From: Solwaraspora sp. WMMD1047
GTDB taxonomy: Bacteria; Actinomycetota; Actinomycetes; Mycobacteriales; Micromonosporaceae
NCBI RefSeq assembly: GCF_029626155.1
Contig: NZ_JARUBL010000001.1
Span: 372,001 to 436,000 of the forward strand
Length of the DNA stretch: 64,000 bases
Direction: 5' to 3'
The notes under the pieces are model-generated. The model did not search any database, was not told where the DNA came from, and worked only from the letters and a program-made list of their open reading frames with translations. Positions within the stretch are counted from its first letter, which is position 1, and every line of letters begins with the position of its first letter. Positions 36,840 to 45,679 of this stretch are shown in pieces. The translations under genes were made by a program, and so were the position numbers.

Positions 36840-38804
36840 TCACCTGGCCTCGGAACGCACCCGGGGCGGCGCCGACGACTGCGTCGGCGTTGACTGGCTG
36901 GGCAAGCGCCGGGCGGAGTCGGGTCGGTAGACCACGTAGGAGGGCGCCTCCTCGGGCACGTCCGGCTCGGTCCATTCGGCGGCTCGCCGGCGCGCCGGCC
37001 GGGCGGTACCGCCCGTGTTCCGTTGCGGCCCGCCGCCCGGAGCGGCTGTGTCGCCGGGCTCGGGCGCCTCCCTGCCGTCGGGACGGGAGGCGACCGAGTG
37101 ACTCGGGTCCTCCAGCCGGGCCTCCGGGCGCAGCCGGCTCTGCTCGGCCGTCGCCGGAGCCCGGCGTCCCATCTTCGGCTCGGCGGTGCCGCCGGGCTCC
37201 GCGGGGCCGAGCCGGGCGGACGTGCGCAGGTCGAGGAAGAAGCGCCGGTGCCACGAACCGGCCGAACCGAGCGCCTCGCTGCCGTCCTTACCGCCGAGCT
37301 GGGTGATCCGCCGGTACGGCCGCAGCAACAGCCAACCCACCACGCCGGTCAGCCAGACCAGCACCACCTGCAGCCAGCCCGGCAGGGTGGCCGTACTCAT
37401 GATCAGATCGACGGCGAAGAGGTAGATCGCGGCGCCGGTACCGAAGATGGCGATGTTGAACACGGCCGCCACCACGGCGTTGCCCAGCCGGCGCAGTCCC
37501 GCGCTGGCCGGCCTGAGCAGGCCGATGGTGCCGAGGATCGGGGCGGCGATCACCGCCCAGCGGAAGATCAGGAACCCGAGCAGCACCAGCAGCGCGGCGG
37601 TGAGGTCGAACATGGCGAACAGGACCGAAGCCAGCAGCGCGATGAAGCCCGAGCCCAGGCGGTCCATGTCCCGGGCCCCGCGCAGATGGTCGTACGCCTC
37701 CGGGTCCTCGGACTTGATCTGTCGCGCGACCTTCATCCACTGGTTCTGCTTGGCCTTGATGGTCGCCTCGCGGTCCGCCGGGTTGGACCGAAGCCGTTCG
37801 GCTTCCTCCCAGGTCAGTGCCTTGGCGTCGTATAGCGCCCGGCCGTACCGTTGCGCGGTCTCGCTCTCGGAGGAGCCCAGGACGCCGCGCAGCCAGTTGC
37901 GGTAGAGCATGGTCTCGGTCGAGGTGTCGCTCGCCCGGACGGCGGGCAGCCGGTTGTCGCCACAGGAGCCCGGGTCGTCGCACTGGTCCGGTGGGATTTC
38001 CTTTGGTCGTGGGCCGACCGCCTCGTGGATCACGGTGAGTGAGGTCATCAGGGTGCCGTCGGCGATGTTCGCGGACTTCACCGGCCAGGCCGCGATGGCA
38101 GTCACCGCGACCATCACCAGCACCGCCCAGCCGGCCGTGGTCATCGCGCTGCTCATGTCCGACTGACGGGAGCGCCAGAGCAGGTAGAGCCCGACGACGC
38201 AGAGGGTGATGATGCCGAAGACGCCGAAGACCTTCTCGTAGACCGCCTCGGTGGCCTGCTCGACCAGCGGATCGGCCCAGGACCACATGCTCTGCGGATC
38301 CCAGGCCCGCTCCCGTACCGCGTTCGAGGCGCCGATCACCCCGGTGGCGATCGTCATCTCGACGGAGGCGATCTTGTTGATCGCCCGGGTGCCCGGATCG
38401 AGCACCCCACTGGCGCAGCCACCGTCGTCGTCGTACGTCTCGAAGCTGTAGCCGGCGTAGCCGTACTGGCTGTAAAGACCGCTTACCCCGGACCCGGTGG
38501 AGGGATCGGGCCGGCTGCCGAACCAACCCGGCAGGCCGGACTCCGGAGAGGCCGGGGTCGGGGCCTCCAGACACTGCAACTCCGCGGAGCCGACGTCCTC
38601 CAGCCGGTCCACGCAGGCGCGGAAGTTCGCCCGCCACTCCTCCGTGCTACACAGGCCAGCGGGCTGCGCCGAGACCGGTGGCGCGGTGACCGGCGGCGCG
38701 GCGACGGCCGGTCCGCCCCGGAAGGCCGGCCAGGAGACCGTCGCCATCGCCAACAGGGCGACGGCGAGAAGCAGCGCGGCGGGGCGCGATCCGGTCCGCG
38801 TCAC
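36840..38804 (-). CDS. Polytopic membrane protein, VirB6/TrbL-like
   Basis: 654 residues. A signal peptide (about 1-35) is followed by an external Cys-containing region, then about six membrane helices between 195 and 500 (such as FGIITLCVVGLYLLWRS, LLASVLFAMFDLTAALLVLL and VVLVWLTGVVGWLLL), and a charged, Pro/Arg-rich cytoplasmic tail (about 505-654). VirB6/TrbL proteins form the inner-membrane channel of type IV systems and share this design. The GTG at 38804 has GGAGG upstream and lies one base after the VirB4-like stop, so expression is tightly linked. Confidence 0.7.
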   Translation of the reverse strand: MTRTGSRPAALLLAVALLAMATVSWPAFRGGPAVAAPPVTAPPVSAQPAGLCSTEEWRANFRACVDRLEDVGSAELQCLEAPTPASPESGLPGWFGSRPDPSTGSGVSGLYSQYGYAGYSFETYDDDGGCASGVLDPGTRAINKIASVEMTIATGVIGASNAVRERAWDPQSMWSWADPLVEQATEAVYEKVFGVFGIITLCVVGLYLLWRSRQSDMSSAMTTAGWAVLVMVAVTAIAAWPVKSANIADGTLMTSLTVIHEAVGPRPKEIPPDQCDDPGSCGDNRLPAVRASDTSTETMLYRNWLRGVLGSSESETAQRYGRALYDAKALTWEEAERLRSNPADREATIKAKQNQWMKVARQIKSEDPEAYDHLRGARDMDRLGSGFIALLASVLFAMFDLTAALLVLLGFLIFRWAVIAAPILGTIGLLRPASAGLRRLGNAVVAAVFNIAIFGTGAAIYLFAVDLIMSTATLPGWLQVVLVWLTGVVGWLLLRPYRRITQLGGKDGSEALGSAGSWHRRFFLDLRTSARLGPAEPGGTAEPKMGRRAPATAEQSRLRPEARLEDPSHSVASRPDGREAPEPGDTAAPGGGPQRNTGGTARPARRRAAEWTEPDVPEEAPSYVVYRPDSARRLPSQSTPTQSSAPPRVRSEAR

Positions 38805-38805
38805 G

Positions 38806-41800
38806 TCACTCCTCCAGTTCCGGGATGTTGGTCGGGAGGTTCGACTGGATCGCCGCCGCGGTGGCCGGGGTGGTGTCGAGATGTTCGAGCAGGCCCTGGA
38901 CGTACGAAACGTCCACCCGGACCTTCTGCACCCGGCCGTCCACGTCCCGCATCACGAACTCGCGGAAGCCGAGCCGGGCGGCGGACGAGGCGTCCACCGC
39001 GGAGAGCGAGGCGAGGGTCGCCTCGTAGCCGTCGTCGACCGGGACGCGGAGCAGCCGCAGCGCCTCCGAGGCGATCTCGGTGTCCTCGGCGATCCGCCCG
39101 ACGAAGACGGTGGAGACCAGGTTCTGGACGTCGAGACCGAGGATGTCGCGGGGGTTCTGCGAGGCCACCAGCGCGGCCAGGTTCCACTTGCGGGAGTCGC
39201 GGGCGAGCCGGACCAGGAACGATCGGCCGGAGCGCCAGCCCTCCATGAAGTGCGCCTCGTCCAGCCCGACCATCTTCCGCGACGACATCAGCCCGCCGTA
39301 GCAGCGGCGCACCGCAAGCCGATGTGCGGTGTGCAGCATCGGCAGGGCCAGCGCCTCCTCGGCCGACCAGTACTCTCGTTCGATCTTCAGGTCGGGTAGC
39401 CGGAGGCCGGCCATGGTGATGACGGTGAGCGCGGCGTCGGCACCGAGCAGTCCGGGTGGTTGGCGCCCGAAGAAGAGCAGCGCCAGCGGCATCTCGGCGG
39501 TGTCGAGCAGGAGGTTCGCCAGTTCCCTGCCCTCGTCGTTGTCCAGGCCGGAGAGGCAGACGACGACGTCGTCGAGGGTGGAGGTCTCCTCGGCGGGCAC
39601 CTGCCGGACGGCGTGTCGCAGCAGGGTGGCCGTGGAGGCCTCCCGGGCCACCTGCGGCGGTACCAGCATCATGCAGATGTCCTGGACCAGCATCCGCCGC
39701 TCGGCCCGGGCGTTGGAGACCGCGATCTCGAACTCCCGGTCGCCGCTGGCGCCGACCGGGAACTCGCTGCGCAGTGGGGTGGGGATCAGCGAGTACGGCG
39801 CCAGGGTGCCCTGCTCGGAGCCGGTCAGGTTGAGCACCCGCGAGAACGGCCGCAGCTCGGGCATGGCGCAGAGCCGGGCCAGCGGGCCGGACGGGTCCAG
39901 CAGGGTCACCTGTACGCCGCGCCGGGCGGCCAGGTAGCCCAGCGCGCCGAGCAGGGTGGACTTGCCGCCGCCCGGCTCGGCGACGAAGACGGCGAGCCCG
40001 GATCGCTCCCGGACCTCCATCGGGAAGTGCAGGTCCAGGAAGACCGGTCGCCGGCAGGTGCCGGCGGTACGCCCGATCAGGTCGCCACGCCGGTCGCCGA
40101 CCGTGGATGCCGCCTGCGGCAGCGCGGCGGCGAGCAGCGGCACCGGCATCCGGCGCAGGTAGCCGGTGTTGGCGATCGGCTCGCCGGGGATGAACTCCCG
40201 GGCCAGCCAGTCCTGGTTCTTGGGATGCTGCAGGGAGATCCGCAGTTCCCGCGAGTAGAGCTGGATCAGCCGCCTGGCCCGCTCCAGGCATTCCTCCCGG
40301 CTGCGTCCGCCGACCGCGATCCGGTGCCAGCCGTGTGCCCGGGCCGAGTCGACCGGCAGCCCGGTGGTCATCTCGTCGCCGATGACCAGCGCCCGCTTGG
40401 CCAGCCGCTCCAGTTCGGGCGGCGCGTCGATGCCGTGTTCGTGGTAGTCCAGTTGTTGTGAGCGAATCATGCGGAGCCGGTGTTCCAGGTTGCGGAACGA
40501 ATCGCCGGAGCCGAGGACGTCCACCCGGGTGGAGAGCTCCATCGGCCACGGCAGCCGCTCGTGGAAGTGCAGCCAGGGTTCGTGCCGTTCCGGGATCTCC
40601 AGCGGCTCCATCCGGCCGACGGCGAGCACGGCGACGTGCCGTTCCTCGCCGGTCATCCGGTTCACCAGCTTGACCGTCGAGCCGTACGGGGTGCGGTAGC
40701 GCTCGACCTGCTCGGTCAGGGCCAGCAGGTCGCCGCGTTCCCATTTGCCGTTGGTGACGGGGGAGAGGGTGCCGGGCGGCGCCATGCAGAGCGCGACCGA
40801 CCGGTAGAGCAGCCATTCCAGTTCCTGGGCGGTGACCCGGCGCCCGCGCATGCCGAACGCGCCAAGCACCTCGTCGAACTGCTCGACCGTGCGGCCGAGC
40901 TTGCGGCGCTCACCCTCGGCGGTGCCCCGGCCGAAGGTGCGCAGCAGGCGTTCGGTCAACGAGTCGCCGAGGGACCGGCGGGCGAAGGTGACGCCGAGGT
41001 AGGTCTGGCCCTCGGCGTGGTTGACCGACAGCAGGTGGCGCTGGGCGGCGACGAGGTGGTCGGACCAGCTCACCGAACCCGGCACGGTGGCCAGCGGGTG
41101 CGGGGTGTGCGCGTCGACCGTGCGGGCCCACTCGTCGGCCGGGAACGGGCGGGTGGTCCGGCGCAGGTGCAGCCGGAAACCGGCGAGGCCCGCGTACTGC
41201 TCCGAGATGGCCGCCAGGAGGGCCTCGCGTTCGGCGTCCGGGCGGAACGCCCACCGCACCTCCGGTAGCCAGTACCAGGCGGTGACGGTGTTCGGGGTGA
41301 AGGTCAGGTGGCCGGCGATCTCGGTGATGGCCAGTTCGACCGCCGGATCCCGGTCGCCGAACTTGATCTTCGGTGGTCGGACCCGGATCGGCTTGCTGGC
41401 GTCGACCGCCCGCTTCCGGTCCCGGCCGGCGCGGGCCGGCGCCCGGCCCGGACGGTCGGGCGCCTTCTCGGTACGTCGCAGGGCCCGGTTCGCGGTCTGG
41501 TCGACCTGGTCGACCGGCGGATCGTCGACCGTCCGCAGGTCCGACCGGCTGCGGTGGCCCTGGGAACTTCGCTGACCCGGCAACGGTTGATCGGGCCGGC
41601 CGGCCGGTTCGGCATCGAACTCATCCGGCCAGTCCAGCGGCTGTGGGCCGACCGGGGTGCCCGGACCGGTCGGATCCGGCGTAGCCGGCGCCTCCCGCGG
41701 CCCGATCCGGTCCGTCGGGGACGGCGGTGGAGAGGCAATGGGGGGTGCGGTCGCCAGCCGGGCTGCGGCGCCGGTCGGGGCCGGTGGTCCGGGCGGCGCG

Positions 41801-42666
41801 GTGGCCGGCGCTCCGGGTGGCGCGCCATCCGCCGGCAGCGCGCCACCGGCTGGCAGCGCGCCGCTCGCCGGCTGGGCGGCGGTGACCGGTTGGGTGGGAG
41901 GCGCCGCTGATGTCCGAGGCGCTGGCCGGGTGGGAGGTGTCGGCGGCGCGGGAGGGGCCGGACTACGCGGACTCACGGCGGGGCCGGTCCGGGGCGGCTG
42001 GGTGGCTGGTTCCAGCGTGGCCGGTCCCCGCGGCGCCGGAAGTCTGGCCGGCTGGTCCGAGATCCGGTTCCGGTCGGGCGCGGCCGGGCCGCTGCGGGTA
42101 TCGGGGCCGGTCGCCGGTCCGGGCTGGCCGTCGCCGGGCGGGTGCGCGGGCTGCCGGGGGTGGTTGAGTTCGGTGACCGGCACCGCTTCGGCCAGCAGGT
42201 CGTCGGCGGGCCAATTCGGTGTGGCGGGCCGGCGGTCGGCCGCTCGGGGTCCGGGAAGATCGGCCGGCACGGCTCCCCGGCCGGAAGGGCGGTCCGAGCC
42301 GGCGGTGTCGTGCCCCCAGCCATCCCGGATCGGTGCCGGACCGCTCACCGGGCCGGACCGGGGGGCCGGTGGGAGGGGCGCGCTGCCGAACAGATCGAGG
42401 AAGGGGGAGTCGATGTCGGGGTGCTCGACCGGTCTCGGTGCGGGCCGGGCTGACCGCCCGGTCGGGGCCGGCTGTCGACCGCGGGCCGGTTGGGGGGCCT
42501 GGAACACCGCCACGCCACCGCTTCCGGTGCCGGTGACCAGCGGATCCTCCACCGGCAGCTCGTCATCAAGATCAGACTCGACGTAGCCGATCGATTGCTT
42601 ACCGTTACCGGCGCTCTCGCCCGACTGGCCGGCCGGGTCGGAACCCGGCGGATATCGGCGGGTCAT
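38806..42666 (-). CDS. VirB4/TraC-type ATPase with long disordered N-terminus
   Basis: 1286 residues. The first 440 or so are Pro/Ala/Gly-rich and presumably disordered. The rest is a VirB4-like ATPase: an N-terminal domain (about 455-800), then the motor with Walker A FVAEPGGGKST (K902) and Walker B VGLDEAHFMEG (D1136, E1137) and a following LVASQNP motif. VirB4 powers assembly and transport in type IV secretion systems; typical proteins are about 800-900 residues, so the N-terminal extension is unusual. The ATG overlaps the stop of the 29-codon microgene (ATGA). Confidence 0.82.
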   Translation of the reverse strand: MTRRYPPGSDPAGQSGESAGNGKQSIGYVESDLDDELPVEDPLVTGTGSGGVAVFQAPQPARGRQPAPTGRSARPAPRPVEHPDIDSPFLDLFGSAPLPPAPRSGPVSGPAPIRDGWGHDTAGSDRPSGRGAVPADLPGPRAADRRPATPNWPADDLLAEAVPVTELNHPRQPAHPPGDGQPGPATGPDTRSGPAAPDRNRISDQPARLPAPRGPATLEPATQPPRTGPAVSPRSPAPPAPPTPPTRPAPRTSAAPPTQPVTAAQPASGALPAGGALPADGAPPGAPATAPPGPPAPTGAAARLATAPPIASPPPSPTDRIGPREAPATPDPTGPGTPVGPQPLDWPDEFDAEPAGRPDQPLPGQRSSQGHRSRSDLRTVDDPPVDQVDQTANRALRRTEKAPDRPGRAPARAGRDRKRAVDASKPIRVRPPKIKFGDRDPAVELAITEIAGHLTFTPNTVTAWYWLPEVRWAFRPDAEREALLAAISEQYAGLAGFRLHLRRTTRPFPADEWARTVDAHTPHPLATVPGSVSWSDHLVAAQRHLLSVNHAEGQTYLGVTFARRSLGDSLTERLLRTFGRGTAEGERRKLGRTVEQFDEVLGAFGMRGRRVTAQELEWLLYRSVALCMAPPGTLSPVTNGKWERGDLLALTEQVERYRTPYGSTVKLVNRMTGEERHVAVLAVGRMEPLEIPERHEPWLHFHERLPWPMELSTRVDVLGSGDSFRNLEHRLRMIRSQQLDYHEHGIDAPPELERLAKRALVIGDEMTTGLPVDSARAHGWHRIAVGGRSREECLERARRLIQLYSRELRISLQHPKNQDWLAREFIPGEPIANTGYLRRMPVPLLAAALPQAASTVGDRRGDLIGRTAGTCRRPVFLDLHFPMEVRERSGLAVFVAEPGGGKSTLLGALGYLAARRGVQVTLLDPSGPLARLCAMPELRPFSRVLNLTGSEQGTLAPYSLIPTPLRSEFPVGASGDREFEIAVSNARAERRMLVQDICMMLVPPQVAREASTATLLRHAVRQVPAEETSTLDDVVVCLSGLDNDEGRELANLLLDTAEMPLALLFFGRQPPGLLGADAALTVITMAGLRLPDLKIEREYWSAEEALALPMLHTAHRLAVRRCYGGLMSSRKMVGLDEAHFMEGWRSGRSFLVRLARDSRKWNLAALVASQNPRDILGLDVQNLVSTVFVGRIAEDTEIASEALRLLRVPVDDGYEATLASLSAVDASSAARLGFREFVMRDVDGRVQKVRVDVSYVQGLLEHLDTTPATAAAIQSNLPTNIPELEE

Positions 42667-42752
42667 GCTGTCGCCCCGCCCGGCCTGGCGGCTGTGCCGG
42701 CACCCGCGGCGGGCCCGGCTCCTCGGCGGTTCCAGTAGTGCCGCTTGGTCAT
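42663..42752 (-). CDS. 29-residue microprotein between PrgI-like and VirB4-like genes
   Basis: An ATG at 42752 with GGAGGAG ideally placed upstream opens a 29-codon frame. The N-terminus is basic and aromatic (MTKRHYWNRRGAG) and the rest is Ala/Gly/Pro-rich. The start overlaps the stop of the PrgI-like gene and the stop overlaps the start of the VirB4-like gene, both by ATGA, so ribosomes can pass through all three. It may be a real peptide or a translational relay; no family recognised. Confidence 0.55.
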   Translation of the reverse strand: MTKRHYWNRRGAGPAAGAGTAARPGGATA

Positions 42753-43111
42753 GCCAGCTCCTCCCGGATCCGGATGCGGGTCGCGATCAGGCGGGGGTCG
42801 CGTTGCTCCGTGGCGGGTTCGCGGGTGCGTCGCCAGTCGGTGAGCGCGGTACGGATGACCATCCGAGCCGGCCGGTCCGGGTCGACGTACCGGAACACGA
42901 AGGATGTGGTGACGATCGCGAGCGCGATCTCCCAGGCCGGGAAGAGCTCGACTTTGAGCGTGAACAGCCAGTGGATGAAGACGTAGAGCGGTACCAGCAG
43001 CATGAAGAGGCCGTACTGGGCGTACGGCAGGTGCACGGGCAGGGTGTAGCCGGGCGGCCCGAGATAGACCAGGCGGGCCCGATAGATGTCGTCGTCGGTG
43101 CGCAGCCGCAT
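42749..43111 (-). CDS. PrgI/VirB3-like small membrane protein
   Basis: 120 residues. After a short N-terminal stretch (RARLVYLGPPGYTLPVHLPYAQ), two membrane helices follow (about 31-50 and 58-74), then a basic cytoplasmic tail (RTALTDWRRTREPATEQRD). The size, two-helix hairpin and place directly before VirB4 match PrgI/VirB3 proteins, which pair with VirB4 in type IV systems. The family call is mostly from layout and position. It begins 15 bases after the pilin-like gene and overlaps the microgene by ATGA. Confidence 0.55.
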   Translation of the reverse strand: MRLRTDDDIYRARLVYLGPPGYTLPVHLPYAQYGLFMLLVPLYVFIHWLFTLKVELFPAWEIALAIVTTSFVFRYVDPDRPARMVIRTALTDWRRTREPATEQRDPRLIATRIRIREELA

Positions 43112-43126
43112 CTCGTGCTCCGCGCC

Positions 43127-43444
43127 CTATTCGAAGATCAGGTTGATCAGGTAGTCGCCGACGAAGAAGAGCGTGGCGGCACCGGCGATGAAGGCCAGCC
43201 CGACGATCGCGATCGCCGAACTGGTGAGCACCTTGGAGATCTCGCCGCGGCTGGCGCGGCCGATGAAGATCACTCCGAGTACGGCGAGCAGGATGGGCGC
43301 GATCTTGCTGGCGAAGAAGCTGACCACGCCTTCGGTGTTGATGCCCGTGGGCTCGGGCTCCGCGGCCAACGGTATGGAAGCGAGCGTGTCGAGGACCTGC
43401 GTGGCGCCTGCCCACGCGGTGTCCACGAGCTCTATGGCGATCAT
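43127..43444 (-). CDS. Pilin-like small membrane protein (VirB2/TrbC-like layout)
   Basis: 105 residues. A leader of about 40 residues with an acidic, Ala/Pro-rich end (SIPLAAEPEPTG) is followed by two hydrophobic helices (about 45-63 and 73-100) joined by a short basic loop (GRASRGEISK). This is the VirB2/TrbC pilin layout. GGGGAGGA precedes the ATG at 43444. It is the first gene of the minus-strand operon that runs through VirB4, VirB6 and the wall hydrolase. Whether it is processed or assembled cannot be seen. Confidence 0.6.
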   Translation of the reverse strand: MIAIELVDTAWAGATQVLDTLASIPLAAEPEPTGINTEGVVSFFASKIAPILLAVLGVIFIGRASRGEISKVLTSSAIAIVGLAFIAGAATLFFVGDYLINLIFE

Positions 43445-43760
43445 CGGAATCCTCCCCGGTGCGCCCGGTGGGCGGCCGCACCGCAGTTGTCAAACCCTCG
43501 GGAACCCTGGGTCAGGCGCGATGGGGATTGACCCTGCGTTCCACGTTCACCGCGTGCGGTGATGGCTCCTGGGCGTTTTTGTCACGTTTTGGCCCATCTC
43601 CTCAGACTCCAACATCGGAATGATGCGCAATTCCAAAAGCGTACGGCGCGGTCCTGTTTCGAACAAGCCGCGCCAGGTCGCACCTGGAGTACCCGCCTGT
43701 CGGGGTTCTCACCCGGCAGGCCGGGCGGAGCCGCGACGGGGGGATGGGTACCGTCTAGCC
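43445..43760. promoter_or_regulatory. Divergent promoter region: type IV-like operon and folP
   Basis: 316 bases without a credible gene. The minus strand carries a consensus -35, TTGACA, at 43493-43488, about 45 bases before the pilin-like ATG, but the -10 expected 17 bases on (CACCGG) is poor. An inverted repeat GGGTCA-N14-TGACCC occupies 43509-43534 and might bind a regulator. The folP -10 lies at 43749-43754. Short frames here have no start signal. Confidence 0.4.
43749..43754 (+). promoter_or_regulatory. -10 hexamer of leaderless folP transcript
   Basis: TACCGT is followed by exactly six bases and the GTG at 43761. It gives the separated folP-folB-folK genes their own promoter. Confidence 0.55.
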
Positions 43761-44744
43761 GTGCGTGAGAGGAGCCAGGACGCCGCTGGTGGCCAGGCCG
43801 GGAACCGGCCCGCCGACGCCGGGCCGCCCGGTGCGCCGCCCGATCTGCTCCCCGCCGCCGAGCCGGTGGTGATGGGAGTCCTCAACGTGACACCTGACTC
43901 CTTCTCCGACGGCGGCCGGTACGCCGACCTGGCCGCCGCGGTGCGGCACGGGGTCGGGATGCACCAGGACGGGGCCCGGCTGATCGATGTCGGTGGCGAG
44001 TCGACCCGGCCCGGCGCGGACCGGGTGGACGCGGCGACCGAGGCCGACCGGGTACTGCCGGTCATCCGGGAACTCGCCGCGCTCGGTGTGCCGATGAGCA
44101 TCGACACCTACCGGGCCAGCGTCGCGGCCGCCGCGCTGGCGGCGGGGGCCTCGGTGATCAACGACGTCTCCGGTGGTCTCGCCGACCCGGACATGGCCCG
44201 GGTCGCCGCCGACGCCGGCTGCCCGTGGATCCTGATGCACTGGCGTGGACACGCCAAGCGGATGCGGGAACTGGCCAGTTACCACGACGTGGTGGCCGAT
44301 GTGCGGGCCGAGCTGGCCCAGCGGATCGCCGACGCGCTCGCCGCCGGGGTGGCGGCGGACCGGATCATCATCGATCCGGGCCTCGGTTTCGCGAAGGGCG
44401 CGACGGAGAACTGGCGGCTCACCGCCGGTCTGCCCGACCTGCTCTCGCTCGGCTATCCGCTGCTCTTCGGAGCCAGCCGCAAGTCGTACCTGGGTGCCCT
44501 GCTGGCCGGGGCGGACGGCACGCCGCGACCGACCGCGGGGCGGGAGGCGGCCACGATCGCCACCAGCGTGCTCGCGGTCGCCGCCGGTGCCTGGGGGGTC
44601 CGGGTGCACGACGTCCGGGGCACCGTCGACGCGCTCGCGGTCTGGCAGGCCAGCGGCCGCCCCCGACTCGCCACCCCCGACCCGACCGACCCGACCGACC
44701 CGAGCAACCCGAGCGGTCCGGCCGGACAGGCCGGGACGCGATGA
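43761..44744 (+). CDS. folP: Dihydropteroate synthase
   Basis: 327 residues. It joins p-aminobenzoate to dihydropterin pyrophosphate in folate synthesis and is the sulfonamide target. MGVLNVTPDSFSDGG, DVGGESTRPGAD, IDTYRASVA, INDVSGG and GASRKSYLG are all intact. The GTG at 43761 is fixed by the leaderless -10, giving an extra 35 disordered residues before the barrel; the frame upstream to 43620 is not used. The tail ends in Asp-Pro-Thr repeats. Its stop overlaps the folB start by ATGA. Confidence 0.94.
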   Translation: MRERSQDAAGGQAGNRPADAGPPGAPPDLLPAAEPVVMGVLNVTPDSFSDGGRYADLAAAVRHGVGMHQDGARLIDVGGESTRPGADRVDAATEADRVLPVIRELAALGVPMSIDTYRASVAAAALAAGASVINDVSGGLADPDMARVAADAGCPWILMHWRGHAKRMRELASYHDVVADVRAELAQRIADALAAGVAADRIIIDPGLGFAKGATENWRLTAGLPDLLSLGYPLLFGASRKSYLGALLAGADGTPRPTAGREAATIATSVLAVAAGAWGVRVHDVRGTVDALAVWQASGRPRLATPDPTDPTDPSNPSGPAGQAGTR

Positions 44745-45118
44745 CCGACCGGATCGTGCTGACCGGGCTGCGGGCCCGGGGCCGGCACGGGGTGTACGAG
44801 TTCGAGCGGGCCACCGGGCAGGACTTCGTCGTCGACGTGGTGCTGGAGCTCGACCTCGCCGAGGCGGCCCGGTTCGACGACGTCACCCGTACGGTGCACT
44901 ACGGGGAGCTCGCCGACCGTCTGGTCGCCGTGGTGGCCGGCGAGCCGGTCAACCTGATCGAGACCCTGGCCGAGCGGCTCGCGGCGGTCTGCCTCGCCGA
45001 GGCCCGGGTCGTGGTGGCCACGGTGACCGTGCACAAGCCGGGAGCGCCCATCCCGCACGATTTCGCCGACGTCGCGGTGACCGTCACCCGGCGCCGTCCG
45101 CCCGGTGCTGCCGGATGA
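44741..45118 (+). CDS. folB: Dihydroneopterin aldolase
   Basis: 125 residues. FolB cleaves dihydroneopterin to hydroxymethyl-dihydropterin. IVLTGLRARGRHGVYEFER is the typical N-terminus, LIETLAERLA and VHKPGAPIP (with the catalytic lysine) follow. The length is normal. It overlaps folP before it and folK after it by four bases each. Confidence 0.94.
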   Translation: MTDRIVLTGLRARGRHGVYEFERATGQDFVVDVVLELDLAEAARFDDVTRTVHYGELADRLVAVVAGEPVNLIETLAERLAAVCLAEARVVVATVTVHKPGAPIPHDFADVAVTVTRRRPPGAAG

Positions 45119-45642
45119 CCCGGGCGGTGCTCGCGCTGGGCAGCAACCTCGGCGACCGGTACGCCCGGCTGCGCGCCGCGACCGACGCGCTGCGCGGCGA
45201 GCTGCTGGCGGTGTCCGGGGTGTACGAGACGCCACCCTGGGGAGATCCGGACCAGCCCGCGTACCTGAACGCGGTGCTGCTGGTCCGCGACCCGGCGGCC
45301 GGCCCGAACGACTGGCTGGCGCGGGCCCGGGCCGCCGAGGAGGCCGCCGGCCGGGTCCGCGACCCGGAGCGCCGGTACGGCCCCCGTCCGCTGGACGTGG
45401 ACGTGATCTGCGTCTGGGACGACGCGGGGGCGCCGGTGATCAGCGACGACCCCGAGTTGACCCTGCCGCACCCCCGCGCCCACCTGCGGGCCTTCGTGCT
45501 GCGGCCGTGGATCGACATCGAACCGTTCGGCAGGCTACCGGGGCATGGTGCGCTCACTGACCTGCTCGGCGCGCAACCGTTGGCCACGGACGTGCTGGAG
45601 CTGCGCCCGTGCCCGGATCTGCGACTAGAGTCGACGGGGTGA
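45115..45642 (+). CDS. folK: Hydroxymethyl-dihydropterin pyrophosphokinase
   Basis: 175 residues. FolK transfers pyrophosphate from ATP to hydroxymethyl-dihydropterin, giving the FolP substrate. ALGSNLGDRYARL, YETPPWG, YLNAV, RYGPRPLDVDVI and LPHPRAHLRAFVLRP are all present. Its ATG overlaps the folB stop, and its own stop overlaps a possible 14-codon leader frame (GTG at 45639) that leads into the DUF3180 gene. Confidence 0.94.
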   Translation: MTRAVLALGSNLGDRYARLRAATDALRGELLAVSGVYETPPWGDPDQPAYLNAVLLVRDPAAGPNDWLARARAAEEAAGRVRDPERRYGPRPLDVDVICVWDDAGAPVISDDPELTLPHPRAHLRAFVLRPWIDIEPFGRLPGHGALTDLLGAQPLATDVLELRPCPDLRLESTG

Positions 45643-45679
45643 GCGTGCGAGTCGGGAGCCGACCGGGCGGGCTGGTGGC

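Noticed and set aside
31233-43444. Complete integrative conjugative element
   Set aside because: No integrase, excisionase, relaxase, replication gene or tRNA-associated att repeat was found, and base composition by eye matches the flanks.
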